From NCBI GenBank assembly GCA_027493945.1, contig JAOSJU010000001.1, positions 930,001 through 994,000 of the forward strand: 64,000 bases of DNA, in the 5' to 3' direction. This DNA is from Burkholderiaceae bacterium. GTDB taxonomy: Bacteria; Pseudomonadota; Gammaproteobacteria; Burkholderiales; Burkholderiaceae_E. Positions 39,808 through 53,367 of this stretch are shown here, one piece after another (the first letter of the stretch is position 1; each line of letters opens with the position of its first letter). The position numbers and the translations under genes were made by a program. Below the pieces are notes generated by a model. It was not told where the DNA came from. It saw only the letters and a list, made by a program, of their open reading frames with translations, and did not search any database.

Positions 39808-41151
39808 ATGAAACCCACCCCGATCCTGAAGGCGCTCGCCGCGGCGCTCGCGCTGGGCGCCGCCGCGCCTTCGTTCGCGCTCGACCTGATGCAGGCCTGG
39901 CGCGCCGCGCTCGCCAACGACGCTCAGCTGGCCAGCGCGCGCTCGCAGCTGCAGGCCACGCGCGAGCGGGTGCCGCAGGCGCGCGCCGGGCTGCTGCCGG
40001 CGGTGAACGCCAGCGCCGCGGTCAACCCGCAAACCATCGACCCCAGCGTCGGCCCGACCCGCGACTTCACCGCGCGCACCTACGCGATCCAGCTCAGCTA
40101 TCCGCTGTTCCGGCTGCAGAACGTCGAATCGTTCGAGCAGAGCAAGCTGCAGGTCTCGGCCGGCGAGGCGCAATACGCGCAGGCCACGCAGGACCTCGCG
40201 CTGCGGCTCTCGCAAGCCTACTTCGACGTGCTGGCCGCGCAGGACAACCTCGACACGCTTCGCGCGCAGATGCGCGCGATTTCCGAGCAGCTGGCGGCGG
40301 CCAAACGAAACTTCGAGGTCGGCACCGCGACGATCACCGACCAGCAGGAGGCTCAGGCGCGCTACGACCTCGCCTCGGCGCAGGAGATCGCGGCGCGCAA
40401 CGACCTCGAAGTGCGGCGCGCCGCGCTCGCGCAGCTGATCGGCCGGCCGGTGGGCGAGCTCGACGTGCTGCGGCCCGGCCTCGCGCTCGAAGGCCCGCAG
40501 CCGGCCGGCGAGGCCGACTGGGTGCGCAACGCGCGCGACAACAACCTGGTGGTGCAGCAGCAGCGCGTCGCCAGCGAGATCGCACGGCGCGAGATCGACC
40601 GCCAGCGCTACGGCCATTACCCGACCGTCGACATGGTCGGCACGCTGCAGCGCGCCGAGAACAGCACCTATGCCTTCGTCGGCGTGCGCGCCGACAGCGC
40701 GATGCTCGGCCTGCAACTGTCGATCCCGATCTACGCCGGCGGCGGCATCGAGGCCCGCGTGCGCGAAGCGGCGGCCTCGCACGCGCGCTCGCAGTCCGAC
40801 CTCGAGAACGCACGCCGCCAGGCCGAGCAGGGCGCGCGCCAGGCCTACCTCGGGCTGAACAGCGGCCTGGCGCAGGTGGGCGCGCTCGAGGCGGCCGAGC
40901 GCTCGAGCCGGCTCGCGCTCGAGTCGAACCTGCTCGGCTACCAGGTCGGGGTGCGCATCAACATCGACGTGCTCAACGCGCAGCAGCAGCTGTACTCCAC
41001 ACAGCGCGACCTCGCTCGGGCCCGCTACGACGCGCTGCTCAACGGCCTGCGGCTGAAGTCCACCGCGGGCGCGCTCGGCGAAGCCGACGTGGCGCAGGTG
41101 AACGCGCTGCTCGTGCCGCCTGCCAGCGGCCGGCGCGTCGAGAAGCCCTGA
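39808..41151 (+). CDS. tolC: TolC-family outer-membrane channel
   Basis: The 447-residue precursor has a signal peptide (LALGAAAPSFA) and the two structural repeats of TolC. The first starts DLMQAWRAALANDAQLASARSQL, and the second has the conserved GVRADSAMLGLQLSIPIYAGGG turn and ends in LLGYQVGVRINIDVLNAQQQLYSTQRDL. It forms the trimeric exit duct for tripartite pumps, probably including the RND system upstream, and for type I secretion. Its stop codon abuts that of the convergent waaA with no gap. Confidence 0.93.
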   Translation: MKPTPILKALAAALALGAAAPSFALDLMQAWRAALANDAQLASARSQLQATRERVPQARAGLLPAVNASAAVNPQTIDPSVGPTRDFTARTYAIQLSYPLFRLQNVESFEQSKLQVSAGEAQYAQATQDLALRLSQAYFDVLAAQDNLDTLRAQMRAISEQLAAAKRNFEVGTATITDQQEAQARYDLASAQEIAARNDLEVRRAALAQLIGRPVGELDVLRPGLALEGPQPAGEADWVRNARDNNLVVQQQRVASEIARREIDRQRYGHYPTVDMVGTLQRAENSTYAFVGVRADSAMLGLQLSIPIYAGGGIEARVREAAASHARSQSDLENARRQAEQGARQAYLGLNSGLAQVGALEAAERSSRLALESNLLGYQVGVRINIDVLNAQQQLYSTQRDLARARYDALLNGLRLKSTAGALGEADVAQVNALLVPPASGRRVEKP

Positions 41152-42473
41152 TCACGCCGACGGCGACTGCCGGTCGAGATACGGCGCCAGCGCCTGCATC
41201 GTGCGCGCGGTCGCGCCGCGGTGCCGACCCCCGAAGGCGAGCGCGCGATCGCTCATCGACTGGCGCTGCTCGGCATCGAGCACGATCGCCAGCGCCTCGC
41301 CCACGGCCTGCGACGCGTCGGGCACCCTGATCGCGGCGTCGGCGGCGATCGCCTGCTCGGCGGCCTCGGCAAAATTGAAGGTGTGCGGACCGACGATCAC
41401 CGGAACGCCCGCGGCGCAGGCCTCGATCAGGTTCTGGCCGCCGAAGGGCAGCAGCGAGCCGCCGATGATCGCCACGTCGGCAAGCGCATACCAGGCGGCC
41501 ATCTCGCCCATCGAGTCCCCGAGCAGCACCTGCACGTCGAGGCTCTCGTCGTCGGTCAGGCGGCTGCGCCGCGCGGTCTTCCAGCCACGCGCCTCGATCA
41601 GCCCGGCCACCTCGTCGAAGCGCTGCGGATGGCGCGGCACGATGACCAGCAGCGGCGGGAACCGGCTGGCCAGCGCCGGCGGCTGCAGGTGCTGCGCCCA
41701 GGCGTCGAGCAGCAACGCCTCCTCGCCCTCGCGCATGCTGGCCGCCAGTACGCAAAAGCGCGGCAGCCCGCCCACCGAGCGCGCGAGCCACGCGGCGCGC
41801 CAGCGATGCCCGCGCTCTTCGAGCGCGGGCTCGGCCACCACGTCGAACTTCAGGTTGCCCAGTACCGGGACCGCATGCCGGCCCAGTTGCGCAAGCCGGC
41901 GCGCGTCGGCATCGGTCTGCGCGAGCACCAGGTCGAGCGAGGCCAGCGCCGGACGGATGAGCGGTGCCCAGCGGCGCGCCTTGCGCAGCGACCGGTCGGA
42001 CAGGCGCGCGTTGACCAGCGCCATCGGCACGCCCTCGGCGCGCGCCACCGCCACCGGGTTCGGCCACAGCTCGGTTTCGACCAGCAGGCCGATCGTGGGG
42101 CGCCAGGCGCGCAGGAAGCGGCGCACCGCGAACGGTAAATCGTAGGGGAGATACGCCTGGTGCACGCGCCGGCCCGTGAACAGCGAAGCGCCGGTCTCGC
42201 GGCCGGTAGGCGTCATGTGCGTGATCAGCACCTCGCAGTCGGGGTAGCGCTTTCGAGCAGCGCCTCCACCAGCGGCTGCGCCGCGCGGGTCTCGCCGACC
42301 GACACCGCGTGCAGCCAGACCAGCGCTTGCATGTCGGTGCGCCGCGCATGGGCGCCGAAGCGCTCGCCCAGGTGTTCCCGATAGGCCGGCTGGCGGCGCG
42401 ATCGCCACAGCAGCCAGGCCAGCGCCAGCGGCATCGCCAGATACCAGGCGATCGTGTAGAGCCAGCGGGCCAT
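41152..42473 (-). CDS. waaA: 3-deoxy-D-manno-octulosonic acid transferase (frame broken near 42251)
   Basis: This inner-membrane GT30 glycosyltransferase adds Kdo to lipid A precursors. It has an N-terminal anchor (LYTIAWYLAMPLALAWLL), a first half with WLHAVSVGETRAAQPLVEALL, and a CMP-Kdo-binding second half (SMGEMAAWYALADVAIIGGS, GGQNLIEACAAGVPVIVGP). The junction LLE/KRYPDCEVLITHMTPTGRE is broken. The coding strand reads GAAAGCGC where GAAAAGCGC is needed, so one A of a four-A run is lost, in the same GCGCTTT(T)CGAGC context as the asmA break. The element at 42520 lies 47 bp upstream of the ATG. Confidence 0.92.
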
Positions 42474-42519
42474 GTGGGACGTGGATCGTTCGCGCGGTCG
42501 TGACGGGATTGGGTATTCT

Positions 42520-42787
42520 AGGGCCTGTTCATACCACGAGCGACCCCGCGTGAGCCCGGAATCGGCGCGCAATCAAGGCGCAAGGCACAGCCGTGGCGGT
42601 GGCCACGGCGAGCATTTGCAACGCGGAGTGCGCGCCGATTCCGGGCTCACCCTGCGGGCCGGGGCCTGCCGAGCCGCCATACTTCGTTGCCGGCTCCTTG
42701 CGTGGCACCGCCACGCGCGTCACCGGCGCCTCGTCTGGCGGCCCGGCAGGCCCCGGCGCGGGGTCGCTCGTGGCATGAACAGGCCCT
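42520..42787. repeat. three-way-junction intergenic repeat, copy 2
   Basis: Perfect-length outer arms of 31 bp (42520-42550 and 42757-42787, one mismatch) enclose the same two internal hairpins as copy 1, in the opposite orientation. The long hairpin is at 42550-42571/42630-42650 with a ccgtggc...gccacgg tip. The second hairpin is at 42660-42680/42736-42756. The element fills the space between divergent waaA and rmlB and ends only 7 bp before the rmlB start codon. Any rmlB promoter must therefore lie inside or beyond it, and it may form the mRNA leader. Confidence 0.9.
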
Positions 42788-42794
42788 CGCCAAC

Positions 42795-43905
42795 ATGATC
42801 CTCGTCACGGGCGGCTGCGGCTTCATCGGAGCGCGATTCGTGCTCGACTGGCTCGCCACGCGCGCCGAGCCGCTGGTGAACCTCGATGCGCTCACCTACG
42901 CCGCGCAGCCGCAGGCGCTCGCGCCGATCGAGCGCGATCCGCGCTACGCGTTCGTTCACGGCGACGTGCGCGACCGCGCGCTGCTCGATGCGCTGCTCGC
43001 CGCCCACCGTCCGCGCGCGATCGTGCACCTGGCCGCCGAGACACACGTCGATCGCGCGATCGCCGACGCCACCGTCTTCGCGCAGAGCAACACGGTGGGC
43101 ACGCTCACGCTGCTGCAGGCCGCGCACGCGCACCTGCGCACGCGCGACCCGGCCGAAGCGGCGGCTTTCCGCTTCCTGCACTGCTCCACCGACGAGGTGT
43201 TCGGCTCGCTCGGGCCCGACGAGGCGCCGTGCGACGAGCAGGCACCCTACCGCCCGCGAAATCCGTATGCCGCGTCGAAGGCGGCCGCCGATCACTTCGT
43301 CGCCGCGTTCCACGTCACCCACGGCCTGCCGACCCTCATCACGCGCGGCTCGAACACCTACGGGCCGGGACAGCATCGCGAGAAGCTGGTCGCACTGGCG
43401 ATCGATCGCATCCTCGCCGCGGAGCCGGTGCCGCTGTATGGCGACGGGCTGGCGGTGCGCGACTGGCTCCACGTCGGCGACCACGTGGCCGCGCTCGTCG
43501 CAGCGCTTCGAGCGCGGCGTGCCCGGCCAGTCGTACAACGTCGCGGGCCATCAGGCTGTGACCAACCTCGAGCTGGTCGCGCGGCTGGTCGAGGCGATCC
43601 GCACCGAGACGCGCGGACGACCCGAGCACCGGGCCTTCGCCGGTGAGGCCGGCCCCTGCGCCGATGCACCGGCAGGCGGCATCGCGCGCTGGATCCGCTT
43701 CGTGGCCGATCGCCCGGGCCACGACCGGCGTTACGCGATGGACGACCGCAAGCTGCGCAGCCAGGCCGGCTGGGCGCCGCAGGTCACGCTCGACGAAGGC
43801 CTGCGCGCCGCGGTGCGCGCGGCGCTCGGGCGCGGTGCCCGATTCGCGCCCGTCGGCCCGGTCGAGCCTGGCGCGGCAGCGCCGAAGGCGCCCCGGACGC
43901 CATGA
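42795..43905 (+). CDS. rmlB: dTDP-glucose 4,6-dehydratase (frame broken near 43506)
   Basis: This NAD-dependent dehydratase makes dTDP-4-keto-6-deoxyglucose for dTDP-L-rhamnose. The nucleotide motif is VTGGCGFIGARFVLDWL, with HLAAETHVDRAI, CSTDEVFGSLG and the YAASKAAAD active-site motif. The last third (GVPGQSYNVAGHQAVTNLE) is in a different frame. It rejoins if two bases are restored in gcgcttcgagc at 43503-43513, giving ALFERGVPGQ, or if one is inserted wrongly. Repaired length is about 370 residues. The stop overlaps rmlC by ATGA. There is no obvious strong Shine-Dalgarno before the ATG at 42795. Confidence 0.92.
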
Positions 43906-44480
43906 AGCTGCGCAGCGCGCACGCTGCCGGCTGGGCACTGTTCGACGCGCCCGTGCACCGCGACGAGCGCGGCTGGCTCATCGAAGCCTTGCGCCTCGAC
44001 ACGCTGCGCGCACACGCCGGCGCGGTCGAGATCGTCCAGCAGAATCTCAGCCGCAGCCGGCGCGGCGTGCTGCGCGGCCTGCACTACCAGCTCGGCGCGC
44101 CGCAGGGCAAGCTCGTGCAGGTCATCGAAGGCAGCGTGCACGACGTGATCGTCGACCTGCGCCGCGGCTCGCCCCACTTCGCCACGCCGTTCGCGATCGA
44201 ACTGCACGCCGATCGCCCGCAGATGCTGTGGGTGCCGCCGGGATTCGCGCACGGCTTCCTCGCGCTCGAAGACAGCCTGCTTCTCTACGGGCTCACGCAG
44301 CCGTGGAGCGCGGCGCTCGATCGCGCGATCCGCTGGGACTCGCCGCAGCTCGCGATCGACTGGCCGCTCGCGGGCGCGCGGCCGCTGCTCTCACAGCGCG
44401 ATCGCGACGCGCCGGACTTCACGCAGGCCGAACTGTTCCGCTTCGATGCGGCGACAGGCGCGGCAAGTGCCCATGACTGA
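43902..44480 (+). CDS. rmlC: dTDP-4-dehydrorhamnose 3,5-epimerase
   Basis: The 192-residue cupin-fold epimerase carries the RGLHYQ motif with the catalytic His (QQNLSRSRRGVLRGLHYQ), GKLVQVIEGSVHDVIVDLR and the WVPPGFAHGFLALED signature. It acts after RmlB in dTDP-L-rhamnose synthesis. It overlaps rmlB by 4 bases and rmlD by 8, so rmlBCD is one operon. Confidence 0.95.
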   Translation: MKLRSAHAAGWALFDAPVHRDERGWLIEALRLDTLRAHAGAVEIVQQNLSRSRRGVLRGLHYQLGAPQGKLVQVIEGSVHDVIVDLRRGSPHFATPFAIELHADRPQMLWVPPGFAHGFLALEDSLLLYGLTQPWSAALDRAIRWDSPQLAIDWPLAGARPLLSQRDRDAPDFTQAELFRFDAATGAASAHD

Positions 44481-45429
44481 CCCGGTCGCGGCTGGCGACC
44501 GCGGCGCGCCGCTCGCGCCGCTGCGCGTGCTGCTGCTCGGAGGCCACGGCCGCCTGGGCAGCGCGATCGCCGCGCGGCTCGCCGCGCAGGCGCCGGGTGG
44601 CGCCCACATCGAGTTGCTCGCGCCCAGGCGGCACGAACTGGCGCTCGACCCGGACGCGCCCGCCGACACCGCCGCCCGCTGGTTCGCGCACTGGCGCCCC
44701 GAGGTGGTCGTGAACTGCATCGCGCTCACCGACGTCGATCGCTGCGAGCGCGAGCCCGGCGCGGCCAGGCAGCTCAACGCGGCGCTGCCCGGCGCACTGG
44801 CCCGCGAGGCCGCCGCCGGCGGCGCGCGGCTGATCCACTTCTCGACCGACTACGTGTTCGACGGCGCGCTGCGCCGCCCCTATCGCGAAGACGACGCGCC
44901 CAACCCGCTGTCGGTCTACGGCGCCACCAAGCTCGACGGCGATCGCGCGATCGCCGACTCGGGCTGCCGCCACTGGATCTTCCGGATCAGCTGGCTGTAC
45001 GGCGCGCCGCGGCGAAACGTCTCGGCGATGCTGCTCGAGCGCGCCGGCGCCGGCCGGACCCTCCGGCTCGCCAACGACCGGCTCGGCGTGCCCAACCCGG
45101 TGCAGCTGGTCGCGCGCGAAGTGGCCGACTGCATCGCGCGCGACGCGGCGATCGCCGGCGCCGCCGGCCTGGCCCCGTCGGGGCTCTATCACCTGTCGGC
45201 GCGCGGCGCGACGAGCTGGTACGACTTCGGCGTGGCCTTCGTTCGCGAAGCGATCCGCGCCGGCCGGCTCGCCGCGCAACGAGCGCCGCACCTCGAAGGA
45301 TTCGCGGAAGCCGCGCTCGCCCGCCCGGCGAAGCGGCCGCAGTATTCGGCGCTCGACCCGTCGCGCTACGAGGCGACGTTCGGACGCGCGATGCCGGGGT
45401 GGGAGGAGGCGATTTCGCTGGCGTTGTGA
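44473..45429 (+). CDS. rmlD: dTDP-4-dehydrorhamnose reductase
   Basis: The 318-residue NAD(P)H-dependent reductase completes dTDP-L-rhamnose. The glycine motif is LLLGGHGRLGSAIA, followed by VVNCIALTDVDRCE, STDYVFDG and YGATKLDGD with the Tyr-Lys pair. I chose the ATG at 44473, inside the end of rmlC. rmlA, needed for dTDP-glucose, is not in the window. The gene ends 16 bp from the convergent pseI. Confidence 0.94.
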   Translation: MTDPVAAGDRGAPLAPLRVLLLGGHGRLGSAIAARLAAQAPGGAHIELLAPRRHELALDPDAPADTAARWFAHWRPEVVVNCIALTDVDRCEREPGAARQLNAALPGALAREAAAGGARLIHFSTDYVFDGALRRPYREDDAPNPLSVYGATKLDGDRAIADSGCRHWIFRISWLYGAPRRNVSAMLLERAGAGRTLRLANDRLGVPNPVQLVAREVADCIARDAAIAGAAGLAPSGLYHLSARGATSWYDFGVAFVREAIRAGRLAAQRAPHLEGFAEAALARPAKRPQYSALDPSRYEATFGRAMPGWEEAISLAL

Positions 45430-45445
45430 GGCCGGCCGCGCCGGC

Positions 45446-46510
45446 TCAGCCGAGCAAGTCCCGGGCGAGCGGCGTGCCGCGCGCGGCGTCGCGGCTCGCG
45501 CGCCGGCCCAGCACCTGCTCCAGGTGCTTCGGCGCCGGGCCCAGGCCCGGGCGGATCGCACGCACGTTCTCGCGCGTGAACGCTTCGCCCGCCTTCACGT
45601 CGCGCACCAGGTAGAGCGAGCGCCGGAACACGAGTGACTTGCGCTCCTGCTCCGATTGCGGCCCGTAGGTGACGCCGCCCAGCGACTGCCAGGCGCGCGC
45701 GCTCTCGACGACGAGGCTCGCCATCTCGGCCGGCTCGAGCGAGAAGCTCGCATCGACGCCGCCGTCGGCGCGCGCGAGCGTGAAGTGCTTCTCGATGACC
45801 GTGGCGCCCAGTGCCACCGCAGCCACCGCCACGCCCACTCCCATCGTGTGGTCCGACAGCCCGACCTGGCAGCCGAACAGCTCGCGCATGTGCGGGATCG
45901 TGACGACGTTGGTGTGCTCGGGGGTGGCCGGATAGGTGCTGGTGCACTTGAGCAGCACCAGGTCGCGGCAGCCCGCCTCGCGCGCCGCGCGCACCGTCTC
46001 GTCGAGTTCGGCGACGCTGGCCATTCCGGTGGAGACGATCATCGGCTTGCCGGTCGCGGCGACGCGGCGCACCAGCGGAATGTCGGTGTTCTCGAACGAC
46101 GCGATCTTGTAGCAGGGCGTGTCGAGCGACTCGAGGAAGTCGACCGCGGTCTCGTCGAACGGCGTCGAGAACGCGATCATCCCCAGCTCTCTCGCGCGCG
46201 CGAAGATCGGCGCGTGCCACTCCCACGGCGTGTAAGCCTCCTGGTACAGCCGGTGCAGCGACTTGCCCTGCCAGAGGCTGCCGGGATCGGAAATGCGGAA
46301 CGCTCCTTCGTCGACGTCGATCGTCATCGTGTCGGCGGTGTAGGTCTGGATCTTCAGCGCGTGCGCACCCGCCCTTGCCGCGGCCTCGACGATCGCGATT
46401 GCGCGCCCGAGCGACTGGTTGTGATTGCCGGACATCTCGGCGATGACGAAGGGCGGCGCGTCGGCGCCGACGCGACGTCCCGCGATTTCGAAGGAAGCAG
46501 GCGCGTTCAT
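45446..46510 (-). CDS. pseI: pseudaminic acid synthase
   Basis: The 354-residue enzyme condenses 2,4-diacetamido-2,4,6-trideoxy-L-altrose with phosphoenolpyruvate to pseudaminic acid. The NeuB-type TIM barrel shows FVIAEMSGNHNQSLGRA, ALKIQTYTADTMT, STPFDETAVDFLE and IVSTGMAS. The C-terminal antifreeze-like SAF domain begins near RRSLYLVRDVKAGEAFTREN. EMSGNHN and the Pse gene context favour PseI over NeuB or LegI. It is the last gene of the Pse operon. Confidence 0.93.
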   Translation of the reverse strand: MNAPASFEIAGRRVGADAPPFVIAEMSGNHNQSLGRAIAIVEAAARAGAHALKIQTYTADTMTIDVDEGAFRISDPGSLWQGKSLHRLYQEAYTPWEWHAPIFARARELGMIAFSTPFDETAVDFLESLDTPCYKIASFENTDIPLVRRVAATGKPMIVSTGMASVAELDETVRAAREAGCRDLVLLKCTSTYPATPEHTNVVTIPHMRELFGCQVGLSDHTMGVGVAVAAVALGATVIEKHFTLARADGGVDASFSLEPAEMASLVVESARAWQSLGGVTYGPQSEQERKSLVFRRSLYLVRDVKAGEAFTRENVRAIRPGLGPAPKHLEQVLGRRASRDAARGTPLARDLLG

Positions 46511-48081
46511 CGATCGATCCTCTTGCGATAGCGGGTCGAGAACGCCTCGAAGCCGCAGCCGGTGAACAGCCGGTGCGAAGCGTCGTTGCGGGCCAGCGCC
46601 TCGGCACCCAACAGCGAGACCCCGGCGCGATGCGCCGCGAGCCAGCGTTCGGCGGCGTCGAGCAAGGCTCGTCCCATCCCGCGGCCGGCCTGGCCCGGCG
46701 CGAGATAGATCGACACCTCGGCTTCGACGCCGTCGATGTCAAAGCGGACGACCCCCGCCGGCGACGCGCCGGCGCTGCCCACGAGCAGCGCGCGCTGCGG
46801 GTCGTCGAGCACGGCTGCCAGCCAGCGGCAATGATCGTCCCAGCCGATCGCCGCGTCGCTGCGCGAGAAGCGCCGCACCTCGGGGGCGTTGCGCCATTCG
46901 AAGAGGTCGCGCGCGTCGGCCCGCGTTGCCGGGCGGACGACGACCTCCGGCTGCAGCAACGCGCGCGCCACGCGCGACGCACCCTGCGCGTCGACCGACT
47001 CGAGGCCGCGCCGCGCGAGATGCGCGCGCAGCGCCGGGTTTTCGAGCAGCGCCCGCAGTTGCAGCGCGAGCGCGGCCGGATCCGACGGATCGACCTGCGG
47101 CCCCAGCACCAATCCCTCGCGCGCCGCGTCGCGCAACAGTTCCTGCTGGTTGGCGGCCACCGCGAACGCCAGCGACGGCAGGCCGAGCGCGCAGCGCTCC
47201 CAGGTGGCGACGCCGGCGGCGCCGATGCCCACGTCGGCCGCGGCGATCAGAGCCGCCATGTCGGTCGCCTGCACGTGGAGTGCGGTGCGCGGCCGCGCGG
47301 TGGAGCGCGCTTCGAGCGCCGCGCGCCGCGGATGCGCGGCGCCGATCACCACGTCGACGTCCGCGTCGAGCCCGAGCGCGTCGAGCGCATCGAGCGCCGA
47401 CGCGGTGAGGTTGGCCGCGTCGATGCCGCCGAAGAACACCAGCACCCGCCCGACTGCTTCGCCGCGCTCGCGCAGCCGGGCGCGCGCCTCGCCGAACTCG
47501 GGCCGCAACAGCGCATACCGCGGCCCGAGCAGTTGCACGCAATGCGCCGGCACCCGCCGCGCGTAGCGCGCCTGCATGTCGGCATGCAGGTTCTGGTCGA
47601 GCAGCGCGTCGCAGTCGTGGCGCCGGTCGGCCAGGTCGTCGATCGCGAGGATGCGACGCGCGCAGCCGCGCAGCCGCGATTCCCAGCGCGCATCGAGCGC
47701 ATAGTGGTCCACGACGAGCCAGTCCCATGCGGCTTCGCCCGCGAGGGCCGCGAGCGTCGCCTGCGCGTCGTCGGCCTGCGACGCGCCGAGCCGGGCCGCG
47801 TGTGGCGGATCGGACACGCTGCCGGCCTCGGGCTCGCCCGCCGCGCCGATCGCTGCCCCGCCCCCCACTGCCCCGCCCCCCGCTGCGCCATCGCCCGGCG
47901 GCAGCGCCGCCAGTTCGTGCCCGCGACCCGTGACCAGCTCGGCGAGCCCCGCAGGCAGCGGCCGGCACACGAAGCGCGTGCGCGCACCGCCCGAGCGCAG
48001 CGCGTCGGCCAGCGTCAGGCAGCGCATCAGGTGCCCGGTGCCGATGCGCTCCGATGCATCGGTGCGCAACGCGACCTTCAT
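46507..48081 (-). CDS. pseG: PseG-PseH fusion: UDP-sugar hydrolase + N-acetyltransferase
   Basis: One 524-residue chain joins two steps of pseudaminic acid synthesis. Residues about 1-365 are PseG, the hydrolase removing UDP (ALRTDASERIGTGHLMRCLTLA, VDHYALDARWE, LVFFGGIDAANLT, GVATWERCALGLPSLAFAV). Residues about 375-524 are a GNAT acetyltransferase equivalent to PseH (VVVRPATRADARDLFEWRN, acetyl-CoA loop GQAGRGMGRALLDAA). An insertion rich in Gly and Ala (about 65-105) interrupts PseG and is unusual. The gene overlaps both neighbours by 4 bases. In many organisms pseG and pseH are separate. Confidence 0.9.
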   Translation of the reverse strand: MKVALRTDASERIGTGHLMRCLTLADALRSGGARTRFVCRPLPAGLAELVTGRGHELAALPPGDGAAGGGAVGGGAAIGAAGEPEAGSVSDPPHAARLGASQADDAQATLAALAGEAAWDWLVVDHYALDARWESRLRGCARRILAIDDLADRRHDCDALLDQNLHADMQARYARRVPAHCVQLLGPRYALLRPEFGEARARLRERGEAVGRVLVFFGGIDAANLTASALDALDALGLDADVDVVIGAAHPRRAALEARSTARPRTALHVQATDMAALIAAADVGIGAAGVATWERCALGLPSLAFAVAANQQELLRDAAREGLVLGPQVDPSDPAALALQLRALLENPALRAHLARRGLESVDAQGASRVARALLQPEVVVRPATRADARDLFEWRNAPEVRRFSRSDAAIGWDDHCRWLAAVLDDPQRALLVGSAGASPAGVVRFDIDGVEAEVSIYLAPGQAGRGMGRALLDAAERWLAAHRAGVSLLGAEALARNDASHRLFTGCGFEAFSTRYRKRIDR

Positions 48082-48774
48082 CGTGCGCCCTTCTGCGCCT
48101 GCAACGCGCCGAACATCAGCTCGGCGCGCACCCAGTCTTCCTCGGTGTCGATGTCCTGCACCGGTGGCGCGGCAGGATCACCGGCACCGACGCGGACGAG
48201 TACAGCACGAGCTCGTCGAGGAAGGCGCGCGCCGTGCCCCAGTAGAACTGCCCCGCGTCGTGGTACGCCTCCTCGAGGTCCTGCGAGCGGCGCGCGATGT
48301 TCTCGGGCCAGATCGGCTGCACGCAGCCGTCCGCGTCGATGCGCAGCGCGCGCTGGATCGGGAACGCGAAACTGGTCACCGAGAACGCGAACGACTTGCC
48401 GCTGGCGACGAGCCGGTCGTAGCCCTCGCGCAGGGAGTGCGGCTGCACGAACGGGGCGGTCGCGTAGATGCAGCAGACGTGCTGCGGCAGTGCGCCGCGC
48501 TCGCCGAACCAGCCGATCGCGTGCCTGACCACCGCGTTGGTGCCGGTGTGGTCGTCCGACAGCTCGGCCGGCCGCACGAACGGCGTCTCGGCACCGCAGT
48601 CGCGCGCCACGCGCGCGATCTCGTCGTCGTCGGTGGAGACGACGATCCGGTCGAACAGGCCGCTCGCGCGTGCCGCGTCGATCGAATGCGCGATGATCGG
48701 CTTGCCGGCGAACGGGCGCACGTTCTTGCGCGGAATCCGCTTGCTGCCGCCGCGCGCCGGAATCACCGCGAGCC

Positions 48775-48778
<4 letters not shown>
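48078..48778 (-). CDS. pseF: CMP-pseudaminic acid cytidylyltransferase (frame broken near 48162)
   Basis: This enzyme activates pseudaminic acid with CTP. It starts with GTG overlapping the pseC stop (RLAVIPARGGSKRIPRKNVR) and contains GKPIIAHSIDAARASGLFD, STDDDEIA and the family motif LSDDHTGTNAVV. The C-terminal DIDTEEDWVRAELMF is in another frame. It rejoins if one base is added in accgg at 48160-48164 (coding strand CCGGTGCAGG), either a third G or the T of a CCTGG. Repaired length is about 233 residues, as expected for the family. Confidence 0.9.
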
Positions 48779-51975
<3,197 letters not shown>

Positions 51976-51976
<1 letters not shown>

Positions 51977-53367
51977 CACGCAGCCCTCTGCGTCGGCGCT
52001 GCAGCGAACAGTTGCCCGTCGATGCCGCGCTCGAGGAAGCTCTTCAGCCGCCCGACGTTCGTCGGCGCGTCGAAGTCGGGCACGATCCCCTGGTAGACCG
52101 GATCGATCACTCCGCGCATCGACTTCCCGAGCAGCGCCTGGAGCGCGCGCTCCAGCGCGGCGTGGTCGATCCGGGTCTGCAACACCTCGTCCACCGTCAG
52201 CCCGGGCCGGAAACGCTGCACGCCCGGCAGCGACGCGAACCAGGGCTGGCCGAACGCCACCACGGGCTTGCCGCCGGTGATCGCCTCCCACCCCACGGTG
52301 CCGGTCACCGTGCTCGCAAAGCGGCAGCCCTGCAACAGCGCGTAGGTGTCGACCGTCTTCGCACCGTAGGTCACATTCGGGATCATCGCGAGGCGCCTGA
52401 AGAATGCCGCGCCGCGCTGTCGCCCGGTCTGCTTCGGGTTCTCCTTCGCGTAGATGCGCCAGCCGTCGGGAACCATGGCCGACAGCCGTTCCAGCGCCGA
52501 CAGCTGGTCCGAGTAGCCGGCCCCCAGCGTCGACGTCGTCATCTCTGGCTGCAACTGCAGTGCGAAATAGACGTAGGGCACCGACAGGTCGGGGGCGTCG
52601 GCGGCGATCCGCTCGTAGCCGCGGGCGAACTGGCGCGCCTCCTCGTACTTCTGCAGCGCGCCGGCCAGCGACATCGGCTTGCCCGGACGCGTGCTTGCGA
52701 GACGGCGCAGATCGTTGGCGAGGCTCGGAAGCGCCGGCTTGGCGCGGATCTTCACGCCCTGCATGTAGAACAGCTTCTTCTCGAAGCGACGCTCGATCTG
52801 CAGTGGCGGCTCGTCGGGGTCGCGGCCGCAGGCCTCGGGCACCTCGTCGAAGCGGCCGAAATCCTCGAGCGTGCGCACGTAGAAGAAGCGATCCGGGAAG
52901 AGCGATTGGCAACAGAACGCGGTGCTCGCACCCGCGCGCCGCGCCGCGAGGTACAGCAGGTAATCGACCCCGAAATGCGGCGGGCTGGAGAAGAACACGT
53001 GCGTCACCCGGCCCGATGCGAGCAGGGCCGCCCAGAAACGCAGGTAGCAGTAAGCGACATGCCCGAGTTCATGGATCGGCAGCGCGCGGGCCCGCGACAC
53101 CCGCGAATACATGTCGCAGAACATCAGCAATTCGTCCGGCGCGAGCCTGCCGGGGTCGACGTCGATGCCGGCCGGCACCGGATCGAGCCGGAACTGGTGA
53201 ATGAAGGGATCGAGGCGATGAGTGCAGTCGGGTCCGTTGCCGAACCAGCCCACCACGTCGAGCCGGCCCCGCCCGCGCAGATCGCGCACCGCCGCCACGG
53301 CATCGTCGCTGTGCCAGCCCCAGAGCACCGCGCGGGCGACGGGCTCGGGGTTCGGATGCGCGGTCAT
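51976..53367 (-). CDS. capsule-polysaccharide-synthesis-like protein (KpsC/KpsS fold)
   Basis: From the ATG at 53367 the protein has 463 residues and no signal or membrane segment. The C-terminal half (YVYFALQLQPEMTTSTLGAG, GWRIYAKENPKQTGRQ, VTYGAKTVDTYALLQGCRFA, TVTGTVGWEAITGGKPVVAFG) matches the capsule synthesis/export family that includes Kdo-transferring KpsC and KpsS. It is the first gene of the Pse operon. It likely adds a sugar, perhaps Pse, to a surface glycan, but the exact linkage cannot be read from sequence. Confidence 0.72.
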
